DNA from: Arthrobacter sp. TMP15
GTDB taxonomy: Bacteria > Actinomycetota > Actinomycetes > Actinomycetales > Micrococcaceae
Assembly (NCBI RefSeq): GCF_039529835.1
Contig: NZ_CP154262.1
Span: 2,108,001 to 2,172,000 of the forward strand
Length of the DNA stretch: 64,000 nucleotides
Reading direction: 5' to 3'
This document shows positions 44,459 to 52,956 of the stretch, one piece after another (positions within the stretch are counted from its first letter, which is position 1; each line of letters opens with the position of its first letter). A program made the position numbers and the translations under genes. The notes under the pieces were generated by a model, which did no database searches, was not told the DNA's origin, and saw nothing but the letters and a program-made list of their open reading frames with translations.

Positions 44459-45040
44459 ATGCGAACGAATCCGATGGTCAAACCCCAGACCTCATCCGGC
44501 TGGGCAGTCACACTCACCGTGATCAGCTGCGTCTGCCTCGCCATCACCATTCGCGTGTTCTTGACCCAGCCGTCCGCCTCGGCAGCAGGCTTGGCATTCG
44601 CGGCAATCGCCGTCGTCTTGGCAGGGGTCGCAGGAGCCATCTGGTTCGCAAGGATCCGCCGTTCCAAAGCGTGGATCACCCAAGCCATCCAGCAATGGGA
44701 GCATTTCTCCTCCGTCAAAACTCAGCTCCGAGTCACCACCGAAATCACCATCCTAGACATTCACTCGTTGGACCCCACAGGCACTTGGGTTACCATCCGC
44801 TGGGACAAATTCGGATACGTTCAGCGGGCCTGGATGGAAGCCATCCCAGACGAAATCTGGCGTGGTTCCGTGCTTCTGATCTCTCCAGATCCCGCCCAGA
44901 TCCAAGTGCACGGCCCATGGCCCGAGATCTACTACCTGCTGGCTACCGATTACCACTCCTTCGCTGCAGCAGAAGCGCTCCCCTACCTCAGGGATCACAA
45001 ATATCAGTCTCTCGTTCGAGCCAACCCGTCAAAGCCTTGA
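44459..45040 (+). CDS. Two-TM membrane protein of unknown function
   Basis: A 193-aa protein with two hydrophobic segments (about 15-36 and 44-64) and then a soluble domain of about 125 residues (SVKTQLRVTTEITILDIHSLDPTGTWV). The C-terminal domain ends in a helix. No family recognised. Start ATG at 44459 preceded by GGCGGAGG, 27 nt after the relaxase stop, so it is probably cotranscribed with it. It may be an entry-exclusion or transfer accessory protein, but nothing in the sequence proves that. Confidence 0.7.
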   Translation: MRTNPMVKPQTSSGWAVTLTVISCVCLAITIRVFLTQPSASAAGLAFAAIAVVLAGVAGAIWFARIRRSKAWITQAIQQWEHFSSVKTQLRVTTEITILDIHSLDPTGTWVTIRWDKFGYVQRAWMEAIPDEIWRGSVLLISPDPAQIQVHGPWPEIYYLLATDYHSFAAAEALPYLRDHKYQSLVRANPSKP

Positions 45041-45359
45041 TACTGCACGTCCGGACAATTTGTTTTGGTCGGCCGAGTTTGTAAGCCAAAAGTCAGCGTG
45101 TTCCTGTCCACAAATTCGCACTCGATTTCGGCCGAAGCGACGGTGCAGAGTGCACTACTTGGAGCGGGCATTGTCAGGTAACGAGCCTATGAACTCCATC
45201 TGTCTTGGATTCTATGGGACAGCCGATAAGCAGACCGCTAACCCAATTGAACCAGTCCATCAAACCAGCAGCAGTCCTTGTCGCGCATACACGCCCGATG
45301 CCCTGAACGCGACAGCACTGATCCATACCGATCACCGTCGTATCCATTAGCATCAAGGC
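45041..45359. other. Intergenic gap before the FRG-domain gene
   Basis: About 320 nt with no supported gene, RNA or strong hairpin. It marks the end of the relaxase transcription unit. Confidence 0.5.
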
Positions 45360-46877
45360 ATGAGCGACAATTCTTTGCCTGAGGGCGACGCCGATACCGA
45401 TTCGAACTCGTCGCAAATTGATGAGCCCTTTATGGAAGATAGTGAAGCTGCAGAGGAGGCGAGGCGAGCCGCAGACAAACATTCAGGCATTGTGGCTTCG
45501 ACGCTGGGAGCTAAAACCGCATTCCAGCTCGACACAAATACCCGTGCTGAACTTCAAAAGCAGTTCCAGACTTCGGCAAGTCTCCAACCCGAAGTGCTGG
45601 CCAGTATGCGAGCGTTTGCTGACTCATTCGCGCGAATCACCCTCCCACCAGAAACCTTCGCAAACCTCCAGTCGACTCTAGCTGCGGCAGCCGGTCGAAT
45701 CACCCTCCCACCAGAAACCTTCGCAGACTTCCAGTCGACCCTAGCTGCGGCAGCCGGTCGAATCACCCTCCCACCAGAAACCTTCGCAGACTTCCAGTCG
45801 ACCCTAGCTGCGGCAGCCGGCCGAATAACCCTCCCGGAGCACTTCTGGGAACAGTTGCATATCAACACGCGGCTTCTAAGTGAGTCGGTCTCAATACCTT
45901 CCCTGTACACCGCGGCCCAACTTGAGATGCGCAACCACGAGCAAAAGTCCATTCCACGATCTGACCGATCCGCTGAAACATTTTTCGACGAGCACTCGGC
46001 CGTTATCACTGACGTACGCTCACTCTTGAAGGCACTTTCTGTCATTCAGGATAAACACCATGTGCACAGGTTGGTCTGGCGCGGACAGCAAGACACAGCT
46101 TGGCCCGTTCACAGCTCGCTTTACAGGAAGGTTCAAGAATCCACACAACCTTCGGAAGAGGAACTGATCGCGGCAGAAATGGCCGGGATGCATCATGCTG
46201 GAAGGTGGGGCCAGAATACGTCACCCGCGTTAAAATTCTTCGCCGATTTGCAACACTATGGCGCACCAACCCGACTCCTTGACGCGTCTCTGGATCCGGA
46301 GATTGCGACGTGGTTCGCGACTGAAGCCGATCCTGCACTCGATGAGAAAGATGGGAGGGTCGTCGCATGGGGGCGAGCGGTTCGAACGACGGCTAGGAAG
46401 GTGTCCGATATGGATGATCCGCTTTCTGCAGGAGTCGATGTACCGTTTTGGCACTCTTGGACGACAGACGAAGAGCGAGGCCTTGTTGGATGGGGGACGG
46501 GTTCCAGAACATGGTCCTGGTTTCCCCCCGCACTGAGCGACCGGATGCGGGCTCAGAGGGCCGGTTTTCTCCTAGAAGCCGCGCCTCTCATAACTCCAAA
46601 AGTGGCACAAGTCTTGTCGGACGGTGTTACTCACGACTGGCGCGTATCGGAAATTACTCGCGCAACGTCGATAATTGGCCTCCCCTCACGGCATGATGTT
46701 CGAACCAAACCGAACGAGGCTAACATGGTTCCGATTTTCTCTCTCAGAATAACGGCAAGCGCAAAGCCCACGATCCGAGAATATCTCGAGCGTAAAGGCC
46801 TCTCTTTCCCGACCGTCTATCCAGACCGTGGTGGTCTCGTGAACTACCTAAAAGGCCCGTTCGGCCTTTCCTCGTAA
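45360..46877 (+). CDS. FRG-domain protein with tandem N-terminal repeats
   Basis: A 505-aa protein. Residues 92-154 are three near-identical 21-residue repeats (RITLPPETFADFQSTLAAAAG) plus part of a fourth. The FRG domain starts around 230 with HRLVWRGQQDTAWPVHSSLYRK and continues with LQHYGAPTRLLDASLDPEIATWFA, which matches the family's GxPTRLLDxTxxPxxAxxFA pattern. FRG domains are frequent in defence and toxin contexts but their activity is not established. It stands alone between the relaxase unit and the ssb gene and could be cargo. ATG at 45360 has only a weak ribosome site. Confidence 0.82.
   Translation: MSDNSLPEGDADTDSNSSQIDEPFMEDSEAAEEARRAADKHSGIVASTLGAKTAFQLDTNTRAELQKQFQTSASLQPEVLASMRAFADSFARITLPPETFANLQSTLAAAAGRITLPPETFADFQSTLAAAAGRITLPPETFADFQSTLAAAAGRITLPEHFWEQLHINTRLLSESVSIPSLYTAAQLEMRNHEQKSIPRSDRSAETFFDEHSAVITDVRSLLKALSVIQDKHHVHRLVWRGQQDTAWPVHSSLYRKVQESTQPSEEELIAAEMAGMHHAGRWGQNTSPALKFFADLQHYGAPTRLLDASLDPEIATWFATEADPALDEKDGRVVAWGRAVRTTARKVSDMDDPLSAGVDVPFWHSWTTDEERGLVGWGTGSRTWSWFPPALSDRMRAQRAGFLLEAAPLITPKVAQVLSDGVTHDWRVSEITRATSIIGLPSRHDVRTKPNEANMVPIFSLRITASAKPTIREYLERKGLSFPTVYPDRGGLVNYLKGPFGLSS
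45633..45821 (+). repeat. Three 63-bp tandem repeats inside the FRG gene
   Basis: Units begin at 45633, 45696 and 45759, with a diverged fourth from 45822. Each encodes 21 residues. Units two and three are almost identical at DNA level, pointing to recent duplication. Confidence 0.95.
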
Positions 46878-47407
46878 TGGGTGTTCGGATAAGTGCTGAA
46901 TCGCGAAACATGGCTGCTCTTCGGACCTTCCACTAACCCAAAGTGTTGATGCCATTCATGGAGGGGCACGTCAAGATTTTGACAGCGAAATCGAACCGTT
47001 GTGAGTTTGACGCCTCTGTCCTTTTGAGAAAGATTAGTGAACGTGCCCATGAATTTTCCCCTGAAATAGGCGAGTACGATTCCCATGAGCTACGTAGTTG
47101 ATTCAAGGCAAACGCCGGTCTGGCCTCATGGCCCGTTCTCGTGCGGCGTCCAAAAGGGTGGGTCTACACCGTCGCGGAAATCGACAAAAAAGTTCATTGA
47201 CTTACATCTTTTCTGTCCGCAAAATTAGTTGGTGGCGTCATGCATCGGGATCTCTAACACCTGCCAATTATCAATCGAGGCAATTGTTCAGACACAGAAT
47301 TAGGCTGGCACTCTGGACGAATTCATGTCGCAGGAGGTTGGCTGTTGGCTGACAGTCAGCAAGCTGCCCGTCAGCCAACAGCCGAATGATCCCCTCCCAT
47401 TTCGGAT
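46878..47407. other. Intergenic region with hairpin 47340-47383
   Basis: About 530 nt with no convincing gene. A perfect 14-bp stem (GGCTGTTGGCTGAC at 47340-47353 with GTCAGCCAACAGCC at 47370-47383) lies 25 nt past the stop of the minus-strand ssb gene and probably ends that transcript, though a T-run is absent. Confidence 0.6.
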
Positions 47408-47908
47408 TCACATTTGCAGGCCGTTTGAGCTGAATCCTCCCGCCGACGTCGATGTGACCGGCATTGTCGGTACCCACCCCGAACCATTTGTAACCCCTGG
47501 CTGGGATTGGACATGTTCCGTGCTTCCCATCGTTACCGTAGGGACTGCTTTGGGTGACCGCTCGTAAGAGGTCGTCCCGAACCTGAGGTCGGGGCCGACG
47601 ACTTCGGCAACGATGCGGCGGGCTTCGTGCTGGGCGCCGTCCTTCTCGTAGGACCTGAATTCCAAGTCACCGGTCACGGTGACGGGGTCTCCCTTCCTCA
47701 TGGATCCGGCGACGTTTTCGGCGAGTGCCCTGAATGCGGAGACGTTGTGGAAGACGGGGATACCGTCGCGCCAGGTGCCGTCGGTTGCCTGGTAGCGCTG
47801 GTTGACGGCGACACGCAGCTTCGCGTGGGCGATGCCGGACTCCCCGTAGGTGAGTTCCGGATCGGCGACGAGGTTGCCGTGGATGCTGACTGGGATTCTG
47901 GTGCCCAT
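47408..47908 (-). CDS. ssb: Element-borne single-stranded DNA-binding protein
   Basis: A 166-aa OB-fold protein starting MGTRIPVSIHGNLVADPELTY, with FHNVSAFRALAENVAGSMRKGDPVTVTGDLEFRSY and VVGPDLRFGT. It is distinct from the backbone SSB at 21918. Conjugative elements often carry an SSB to coat the incoming single strand and lower the SOS response in the recipient. The tail lacks a clear acidic tip. Start ATG at 47908 with GGGAAAG upstream. 59 nt after the ArdC gene, so probably cotranscribed with it. Confidence 0.9.
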   Translation of the reverse strand: MGTRIPVSIHGNLVADPELTYGESGIAHAKLRVAVNQRYQATDGTWRDGIPVFHNVSAFRALAENVAGSMRKGDPVTVTGDLEFRSYEKDGAQHEARRIVAEVVGPDLRFGTTSYERSPKAVPTVTMGSTEHVQSQPGVTNGSGWVPTMPVTSTSAGGFSSNGLQM

Positions 47909-47967
47909 TTTCTTTCCCTACCTTTCATAGTCCCGGCCGGAGTGCCCGGCCGGGAGACTTGTTTGGC

Positions 47968-49119
47968 TTATGACGCGTCGATCTTCGGTGAGGTGCCGAT
48001 TGCTTGGTGGCCGGTCACTGGCCCTGTGAGGTCGCCGCGGTAGTTGGCGACGGCCATGCCGGCTGTGGCTGGTTTGCCGCCCAGGTTGTGTGGCTGTGTA
48101 ACTTCCAGGATGGAGCGACTGGCAGATGTCACCCGGGCCAGAGTGGAGCGGGCGATCTCCAGCCTGCTGGCAGGCTCCTTCCCGGTCGGTGAACCCGACA
48201 GCCTGGATTGTTCGACAGCGACCACTTGGTCGGCCCATCCTGCGAGGTAGCTGCCTGATTGGGCGCTGCGATCGATACCGTGGGCACGCAACACTGTGTA
48301 GGCGACGGATTCGGCTTCGACTTCGGCCAGGCCGCGATGGTCCAGACGGCTGCCGTATAGTTTCCCGAGTTTGTCGTCGGGGCCATGGAGGCAGACGTGG
48401 CCGAGTTCGTGGGCGAGCACGGCGACACGTTGTTCTTGGCCCAGCCAGGCGCCTGCCTGGATTTTGCGGCTGGCAAAGTCTGTGTATCCGCTCGAGAGGC
48501 CGTATTGGCTCATTGATTGCTCGACGGTGAATCCTTGGTTCTGTGCGAATTTCACCAATGATGACCACAACCCCATGGGCGAGGATCCTACCTCGACCAT
48601 GGGACGCGGAATGTAGATGGGTTGCCCCTCTGTTTGGGACACGTCGAAGACGGATTGGGCGCGCCATCCAACAATTCTTCGGTGATCAGTTTCCTTGGTG
48701 CTGCCGCTGGCCTGTTCAGCAACGGCGAGTGTTGGCTTGGCTTCAGCTCCCGGCTCCGTAGCAGCGCTCTTGCTTGCTGTCCGTGGTGCGAGGACCCACA
48801 GGGCGTGCTCGCCTTTGAGGACGTTGCGGCCGTGGCGTTCCCACTCTCGAAAGCCTGCCACCAGCAGGGGTTGCTGCTGTCCGCGTTCTTCCATTTGTGC
48901 CATGAGCAGGGCGATGTTGCCGCCGGAGTAGCGCCACAGGGTTGCTGAGGTGTCCAGGAGCATGTGCCAGCGTCCGGGTGTGGAAATGGCGTTCTCCAGC
49001 AGGGTCTGCAGTTGTTGGGTTAGCCCGGCCAGCCGGTCTTCGTTGCTCGGACGTGGGCCGGCTGGGTGCTGGCCCACTTCCTCCTTGTTGTCCGGGTGTT
49101 CGCTTGTTGCAGGGGCCAC
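47968..49119 (-). CDS. ArdC-type antirestriction protein with metallopeptidase domain
   Basis: A 383-aa protein. The N-terminal ArdC domain binds single-stranded DNA (TPGRWHMLLDTSATLWRYSGGN, then WERHGRNVLKGEHALWVLAP). The C-terminal half carries a zinc-peptidase motif HELGH (about 238-242, in AVLAHELGHVCLH) with downstream EVEAESVAY. ArdC proteins protect conjugating DNA from host restriction. The start is the GTG at 49119, with GGGAGG 8 nt upstream. It is notable on an element that itself carries restriction-like genes. Confidence 0.85.
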   Translation of the reverse strand: MAPATSEHPDNKEEVGQHPAGPRPSNEDRLAGLTQQLQTLLENAISTPGRWHMLLDTSATLWRYSGGNIALLMAQMEERGQQQPLLVAGFREWERHGRNVLKGEHALWVLAPRTASKSAATEPGAEAKPTLAVAEQASGSTKETDHRRIVGWRAQSVFDVSQTEGQPIYIPRPMVEVGSSPMGLWSSLVKFAQNQGFTVEQSMSQYGLSSGYTDFASRKIQAGAWLGQEQRVAVLAHELGHVCLHGPDDKLGKLYGSRLDHRGLAEVEAESVAYTVLRAHGIDRSAQSGSYLAGWADQVVAVEQSRLSGSPTGKEPASRLEIARSTLARVTSASRSILEVTQPHNLGGKPATAGMAVANYRGDLTGPVTGHQAIGTSPKIDAS

Positions 49120-49170
49120 GGCGGCCGCCTCCCTTACTTCTAAGAGTTATCTCCGTGTTTGCGGTGATAC

Positions 49171-49704
49171 TTATCCATGGCTGGAACTGCCCCCAACCAC
49201 ATGACCAGAGCCCGGTATATTGTCGGGCGCCATTTGGTGTGGTTCGGTGGCCCATTCCAGAAACTCCGGGTCATCGGTGGGAAGCTGTCGGGGGCTGGTC
49301 TCGCGGTGGACTTGGAGCCCTACGCAGCCAATGGTTCTGGTCTCCAGCCTCAGGCGTTCGATGGCCAGGGGCAGGCGTTCGAGAAAGCCGAGCGGCCCGA
49401 AGCCAGGATCTGTTGGCGTGTAGGAGGCTTGTTCGGCCTTTTGCAGGGCGTAGAGCTCGGCGACGAGTTCCGGGTGACGCCACCAGCAATCAGGGACGAC
49501 CGAGGTCGTCAACCGGTAGGTGGCCACGAACCAGGACACCCACCCGCTCAATGCCCTCCACGCCTTGGGTGCGCTCACCCGGTCAAGGTCCCTCCACCGA
49601 TATGTGGGATCCACCAGACCAGCGGGAGGCCCTTCGAGGAGCTCACCCGTTGCGAGGTCGCCGAAGAGCCTGTCGGCGGCCTCGTCGTCATCAAAGGGAA
49701 TCAT
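49171..49704 (-). CDS. DUF4913-domain protein
   Basis: A 177-aa soluble protein. The core LSGWVSWFVATYRLTTSVVPDCWWRHPELVAELYALQKAEQASY and the GPLGFLERLPLAIERLR segment fit DUF4913, a family found beside type IV secretion genes in actinobacterial elements. Start taken at the ATG at 49704 (MIPFDDDEAAD), which overlaps the coupling-protein gene by 14 nt; an ATG at 49740 would add 12 residues. Last gene of the transfer operon. Function unknown. Confidence 0.8.
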   Translation of the reverse strand: MIPFDDDEAADRLFGDLATGELLEGPPAGLVDPTYRWRDLDRVSAPKAWRALSGWVSWFVATYRLTTSVVPDCWWRHPELVAELYALQKAEQASYTPTDPGFGPLGFLERLPLAIERLRLETRTIGCVGLQVHRETSPRQLPTDDPEFLEWATEPHQMAPDNIPGSGHVVGGSSSHG

Positions 49705-51502
49705 CGCGGATCTCGGCCTCCACGATTTTCTGGCGGACATGGCCCTGGGCGAGGGCGTCCTCGGCCTCGATCTTGGAGCGGCCCAGTGCGGCTGCGTCGC
49801 GGCGTTGGTGCCAGCCGCGCAGGTCCAGCAGGATCGGGCGGGTGCGCCGGCCCAGCATCAGGGCGGTCCCTGCGGGAAGGCGCCGGATTTCGTGCAGGGC
49901 AATGACAGGCAGATCCCTGACCTGTTCGCCTTCCTGCCTGCCTTGGGATGACCAGGAGTGGGTCCTGTAGGTGTGGCGCCGCTCCCCCAGCAAGGAGGCC
50001 AAATCGCGCAGATCCCTTTCGTCCGAGCCGCCACCGAAGATGACTTTGATGATGGCTGATTCCCAAATGGTGGAGGCTTCCTCGATCGACCAGCCCGAGC
50101 GGGCTTGGGACAGGGATTGGAGGACGACCATGGTGGAGATCCCGATGCCGCCGCCGTCGGAAAGCACGATCGGCAGTCCGGGCCAGGGCGAGAGGTTCGC
50201 GATTTCGTCCAGGATTAGGGACAGGGGCGGATCCAGCCTGCCGCCGGGGGCGGTGAAGGCCATGTCCCTAGCCGCGGCGTCAATGTCATCAATCAACGCC
50301 GACAGGTACGGTCCCGCGGCCGCTGCCCCGGATTTGGTGCCAATTAGGTACAGGGTCCCGCGCTCATGGATGAAGGCTTGGGGATCAAATTCGTCCTCAC
50401 GATTTACCGGATCCAATGCAGCCAGAACCCGGGGCGAGGACAGGGGTGCCACGGCTGCGGAAACACCGATCCAGGAGTTTGACGTGTTGCGAGGGTCGTC
50501 CTCGAGGATGCCCATCAGGTCTGAATGCCAGCCCAGGGCTGCTCTTGGCCCGTGCAGGATGTCCAGCGCCTCGGTGGCCAGTGTGGGGTTCGATGACCAG
50601 CGCCGGAAGGCCTGAATACCTTCGCCTGAGAGGGCTGCTGCGTGCAGCAGGCATTGCAGGACAATCTGTGCCCGCTTCTGCCATGCAGCGTTTTCGCCGC
50701 TCATTTTCGAATCCGCCGAAATGACCAGTGCCCGCCGGACGGCCACGTCCGGGTCCTCGCAACCCCTCACCGGGGACCACCGCAGGGTGGATTTTAGTCC
50801 GGACATGCCTTGCGGGTCAAAAACGGTCACGGGGCGCCCACCGGTGGCCCGGGCTTTCATGGTGACGGCAAGGTTGTCGGCTCGGGTGGAGGTCGTCACC
50901 ACCGCGCCCGGTGCATCCAAGATGGCATTGATGACAACAAACAAGCCTTTGCCGGAGCGTGGGGCGCCTTGGATGACCATGGATTCCTCGGTCGAGACGT
51001 GAACCTTGGTCCCGCGCGAGGTGCCCAGGGTCCAGGACACGTCCGACAGGCGTGGGTGTTTCAGTCCGGGGCGGGTGATCCTGCCCCGTTTGACGGCCGC
51101 ACGCCGGCCGAACTCTCGCACCACTTCGGCCCGCTGGGCCATGCCGTCGCGGCCAAGGATGTCTTGGCGCAGCCACGCCCCGGATTGGCGCCAGCTCCGC
51201 CACAGGAAAAAGGCGAACAAGACGGCCACCAGCAGCAGCACCAGCACCGGGCCAAGGAGGACCCAGACCGCACCAACGTCCATCTCGCATCCTGGCGGTG
51301 CCTGTCCGATGGTGGCGAAGTTGCCGGTGAATAGTCCGACGGCGGCCACCGGACTGGGTGGGCCGCTCAGCCCCTGCCCACACTTCCATTGGGAGGCCAC
51401 GTTCGCAGCCGCCGCGGTCAGTCCACTGAACCCGACATAACCCGCCGCACACAGCAGGCCCACGGTAATGAAGGGTGTGGAGTCTGCGTGCACGATGCTC
51501 AT
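49691..51502 (-). CDS. Type IV coupling protein (TraG/VirD4 type)
   Basis: A 603-aa membrane-anchored ATPase that links the relaxosome to the secretion channel. Two transmembrane segments lie near 10-30 and 77-101. Walker A GAPRSGKG is at about 178-185 and Walker B LSLILDEIANL at about 420-430, with SLSQARSGW after it as in TraG/TraD proteins. It overlaps the VirB4-type gene by 4 nt and the DUF4913 gene by 14 nt. Together with the relaxase it makes the element mobilisable by its own means. Confidence 0.9.
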   Translation of the reverse strand: MSIVHADSTPFITVGLLCAAGYVGFSGLTAAAANVASQWKCGQGLSGPPSPVAAVGLFTGNFATIGQAPPGCEMDVGAVWVLLGPVLVLLLVAVLFAFFLWRSWRQSGAWLRQDILGRDGMAQRAEVVREFGRRAAVKRGRITRPGLKHPRLSDVSWTLGTSRGTKVHVSTEESMVIQGAPRSGKGLFVVINAILDAPGAVVTTSTRADNLAVTMKARATGGRPVTVFDPQGMSGLKSTLRWSPVRGCEDPDVAVRRALVISADSKMSGENAAWQKRAQIVLQCLLHAAALSGEGIQAFRRWSSNPTLATEALDILHGPRAALGWHSDLMGILEDDPRNTSNSWIGVSAAVAPLSSPRVLAALDPVNREDEFDPQAFIHERGTLYLIGTKSGAAAAGPYLSALIDDIDAAARDMAFTAPGGRLDPPLSLILDEIANLSPWPGLPIVLSDGGGIGISTMVVLQSLSQARSGWSIEEASTIWESAIIKVIFGGGSDERDLRDLASLLGERRHTYRTHSWSSQGRQEGEQVRDLPVIALHEIRRLPAGTALMLGRRTRPILLDLRGWHQRRDAAALGRSKIEAEDALAQGHVRQKIVEAEIRDDSL

Positions 51503-52956
51503 GGCATCATCCGGTCGTCGGTGCTGAAGACTGTGAGTTCATCGCTGGTGACCTCGTTGGCGACGATGAAGGAACGGTTGCCGACCTTCCACAACCCGAC
51601 CCCTTTGGGTAGTTCCTCCACTTGGCCGCATTCAGCCTCGGTGAGGCCGAGCGCATCCTTGGTCAGGCTCATGGAGTCGTGCTTTTGCCGGTAAATGATC
51701 CGGGTGTCCGCTTCGGTGAGCAGGCCCAGGGCCTTTTGGCGGTGGCCGCTGGTACTGTCTCCGATCTCATTGAGGTCCGCGACTTTGTGCATGATCAACA
51801 GGTTCGCGATGCCATATGTACGGGCGAGCCGCCACTGTTCGCTCATTTTGACCAGCATGTAGGGGTCCGCCAGCATGCGCCAGCCCTCGTCGTAGACCAC
51901 GATGCGCTTGCCGCCGTCGGGGTTGGTGATGGCCGCTTCCAGCCAGGTGGCCCCGCAGGCTGCGGCCAGGGAGAGTGCTTGTTCCGAGGCGCCGATCAGG
52001 GCTGAGGTGTCCATGACCATCATGGGCGCGTCGGCGTCAAAGGAGACCGTGGAGGGTGCATCAAACATCCCCTCCAGGTCCCCGGAGACGGTGCGCCGGA
52101 GGGAATGGGCGACGGCCCGGCCACCATCGGGGCCGACGAGTTCCCGGGTCTCCTCCGAGGGGTTGAGGAGGTATTCCAGGACCATGGGCAGTGTCGGAGT
52201 CTCATTGGCGGCAACCGCCTCGGTCAACGCCATGTCCAGCGCTGTATGTTCGACCGGATGCATAGGCACTCCCTGTCTCATCAGGGATACCAGCGCCACC
52301 AGCAGCTGCCGGCGCCGTTGCCGGACCACGGCCTGCCACTGCGCATTCGACAGATCCCGGGAGCGGGGACCGGCGTCGAGTGGGTTGACTCTAGTGGACC
52401 GGCCAGGGCCCACGGAAATGACCTTCCCGCCCACAGCGTTCGCCACCGACACCCATTCCCCTTTGGGATCGGAGGCAACGGCGGCCTTCCGTCCCAGCGT
52501 GATGGAGCGGGCCACCAGGGACTTCGCGCACATGGACTTGCCGGTCCCCACGGTGCCGATGATCACGATGGAGGGGCCGCTGATGACGCCCTTCTCGTAC
52601 AGGACCCAGGGATCGTAGGTGAAGGCACCGGAGCCGAAGACATCGCTCCCGATGTAGGTGCCTTCGTGTCCGAGCCCGGATTCGGTGAGGAACGGATAGG
52701 CGGCGGCGAAGGTCATGGTGGAGGCATGGTGAGGGGCCGGGTGCAGCCGGTGCGGACCTTTTAGGGAATGCGGGCCAAACGGCTGCGGTTTCGTGGTGGC
52801 GTGTCCTTCCTCGTCGCCGGCCAACAGTCCCATCTTCTTCCAGAAGGGTTCCTGCCGACCGGCGACGGCTTTCTCCTGCAGGGCCCGGCGTTCTCGTCTG
52901 GCGATGCGGGATTCGTTGTTTGGAATGAAGGCGACGGCCTGCTGGTTGGTTTTCAT
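51499..52956 (-). CDS. VirB4/TraE-type conjugation ATPase
   Basis: Secretion ATPase of the conjugation channel. Walker A is GTVGTGKSMCAK (about 136-147), followed by ASDPKGEW. Walker B is RIVVYDEGWRML, followed by the SEQWRLARTYGIANLLIMHK helix. 485 aa from the ATG at 52956 (MKTNQQAV), which sits in a 4-nt ATGA overlap with the SCO6880-family gene and has AAGGGG upstream. It lacks the long N-terminal VirB4 domain; that part may be supplied by the SCO6880-family partner, as often in actinobacteria. Confidence 0.88.
   Translation of the reverse strand: MKTNQQAVAFIPNNESRIARRERRALQEKAVAGRQEPFWKKMGLLAGDEEGHATTKPQPFGPHSLKGPHRLHPAPHHASTMTFAAAYPFLTESGLGHEGTYIGSDVFGSGAFTYDPWVLYEKGVISGPSIVIIGTVGTGKSMCAKSLVARSITLGRKAAVASDPKGEWVSVANAVGGKVISVGPGRSTRVNPLDAGPRSRDLSNAQWQAVVRQRRRQLLVALVSLMRQGVPMHPVEHTALDMALTEAVAANETPTLPMVLEYLLNPSEETRELVGPDGGRAVAHSLRRTVSGDLEGMFDAPSTVSFDADAPMMVMDTSALIGASEQALSLAAACGATWLEAAITNPDGGKRIVVYDEGWRMLADPYMLVKMSEQWRLARTYGIANLLIMHKVADLNEIGDSTSGHRQKALGLLTEADTRIIYRQKHDSMSLTKDALGLTEAECGQVEELPKGVGLWKVGNRSFIVANEVTSDELTVFSTDDRMMP

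Noticed and set aside
45633-45821. 63-bp repeats considered as a CRISPR array
   Set aside because: Units are contiguous without spacers and lie in frame within a coding sequence.
49177-49905. 242-codon plus-strand open frame over DUF4913 and coupling-protein genes
   Set aside because: Covers two genuine minus-strand genes and has no domain features.
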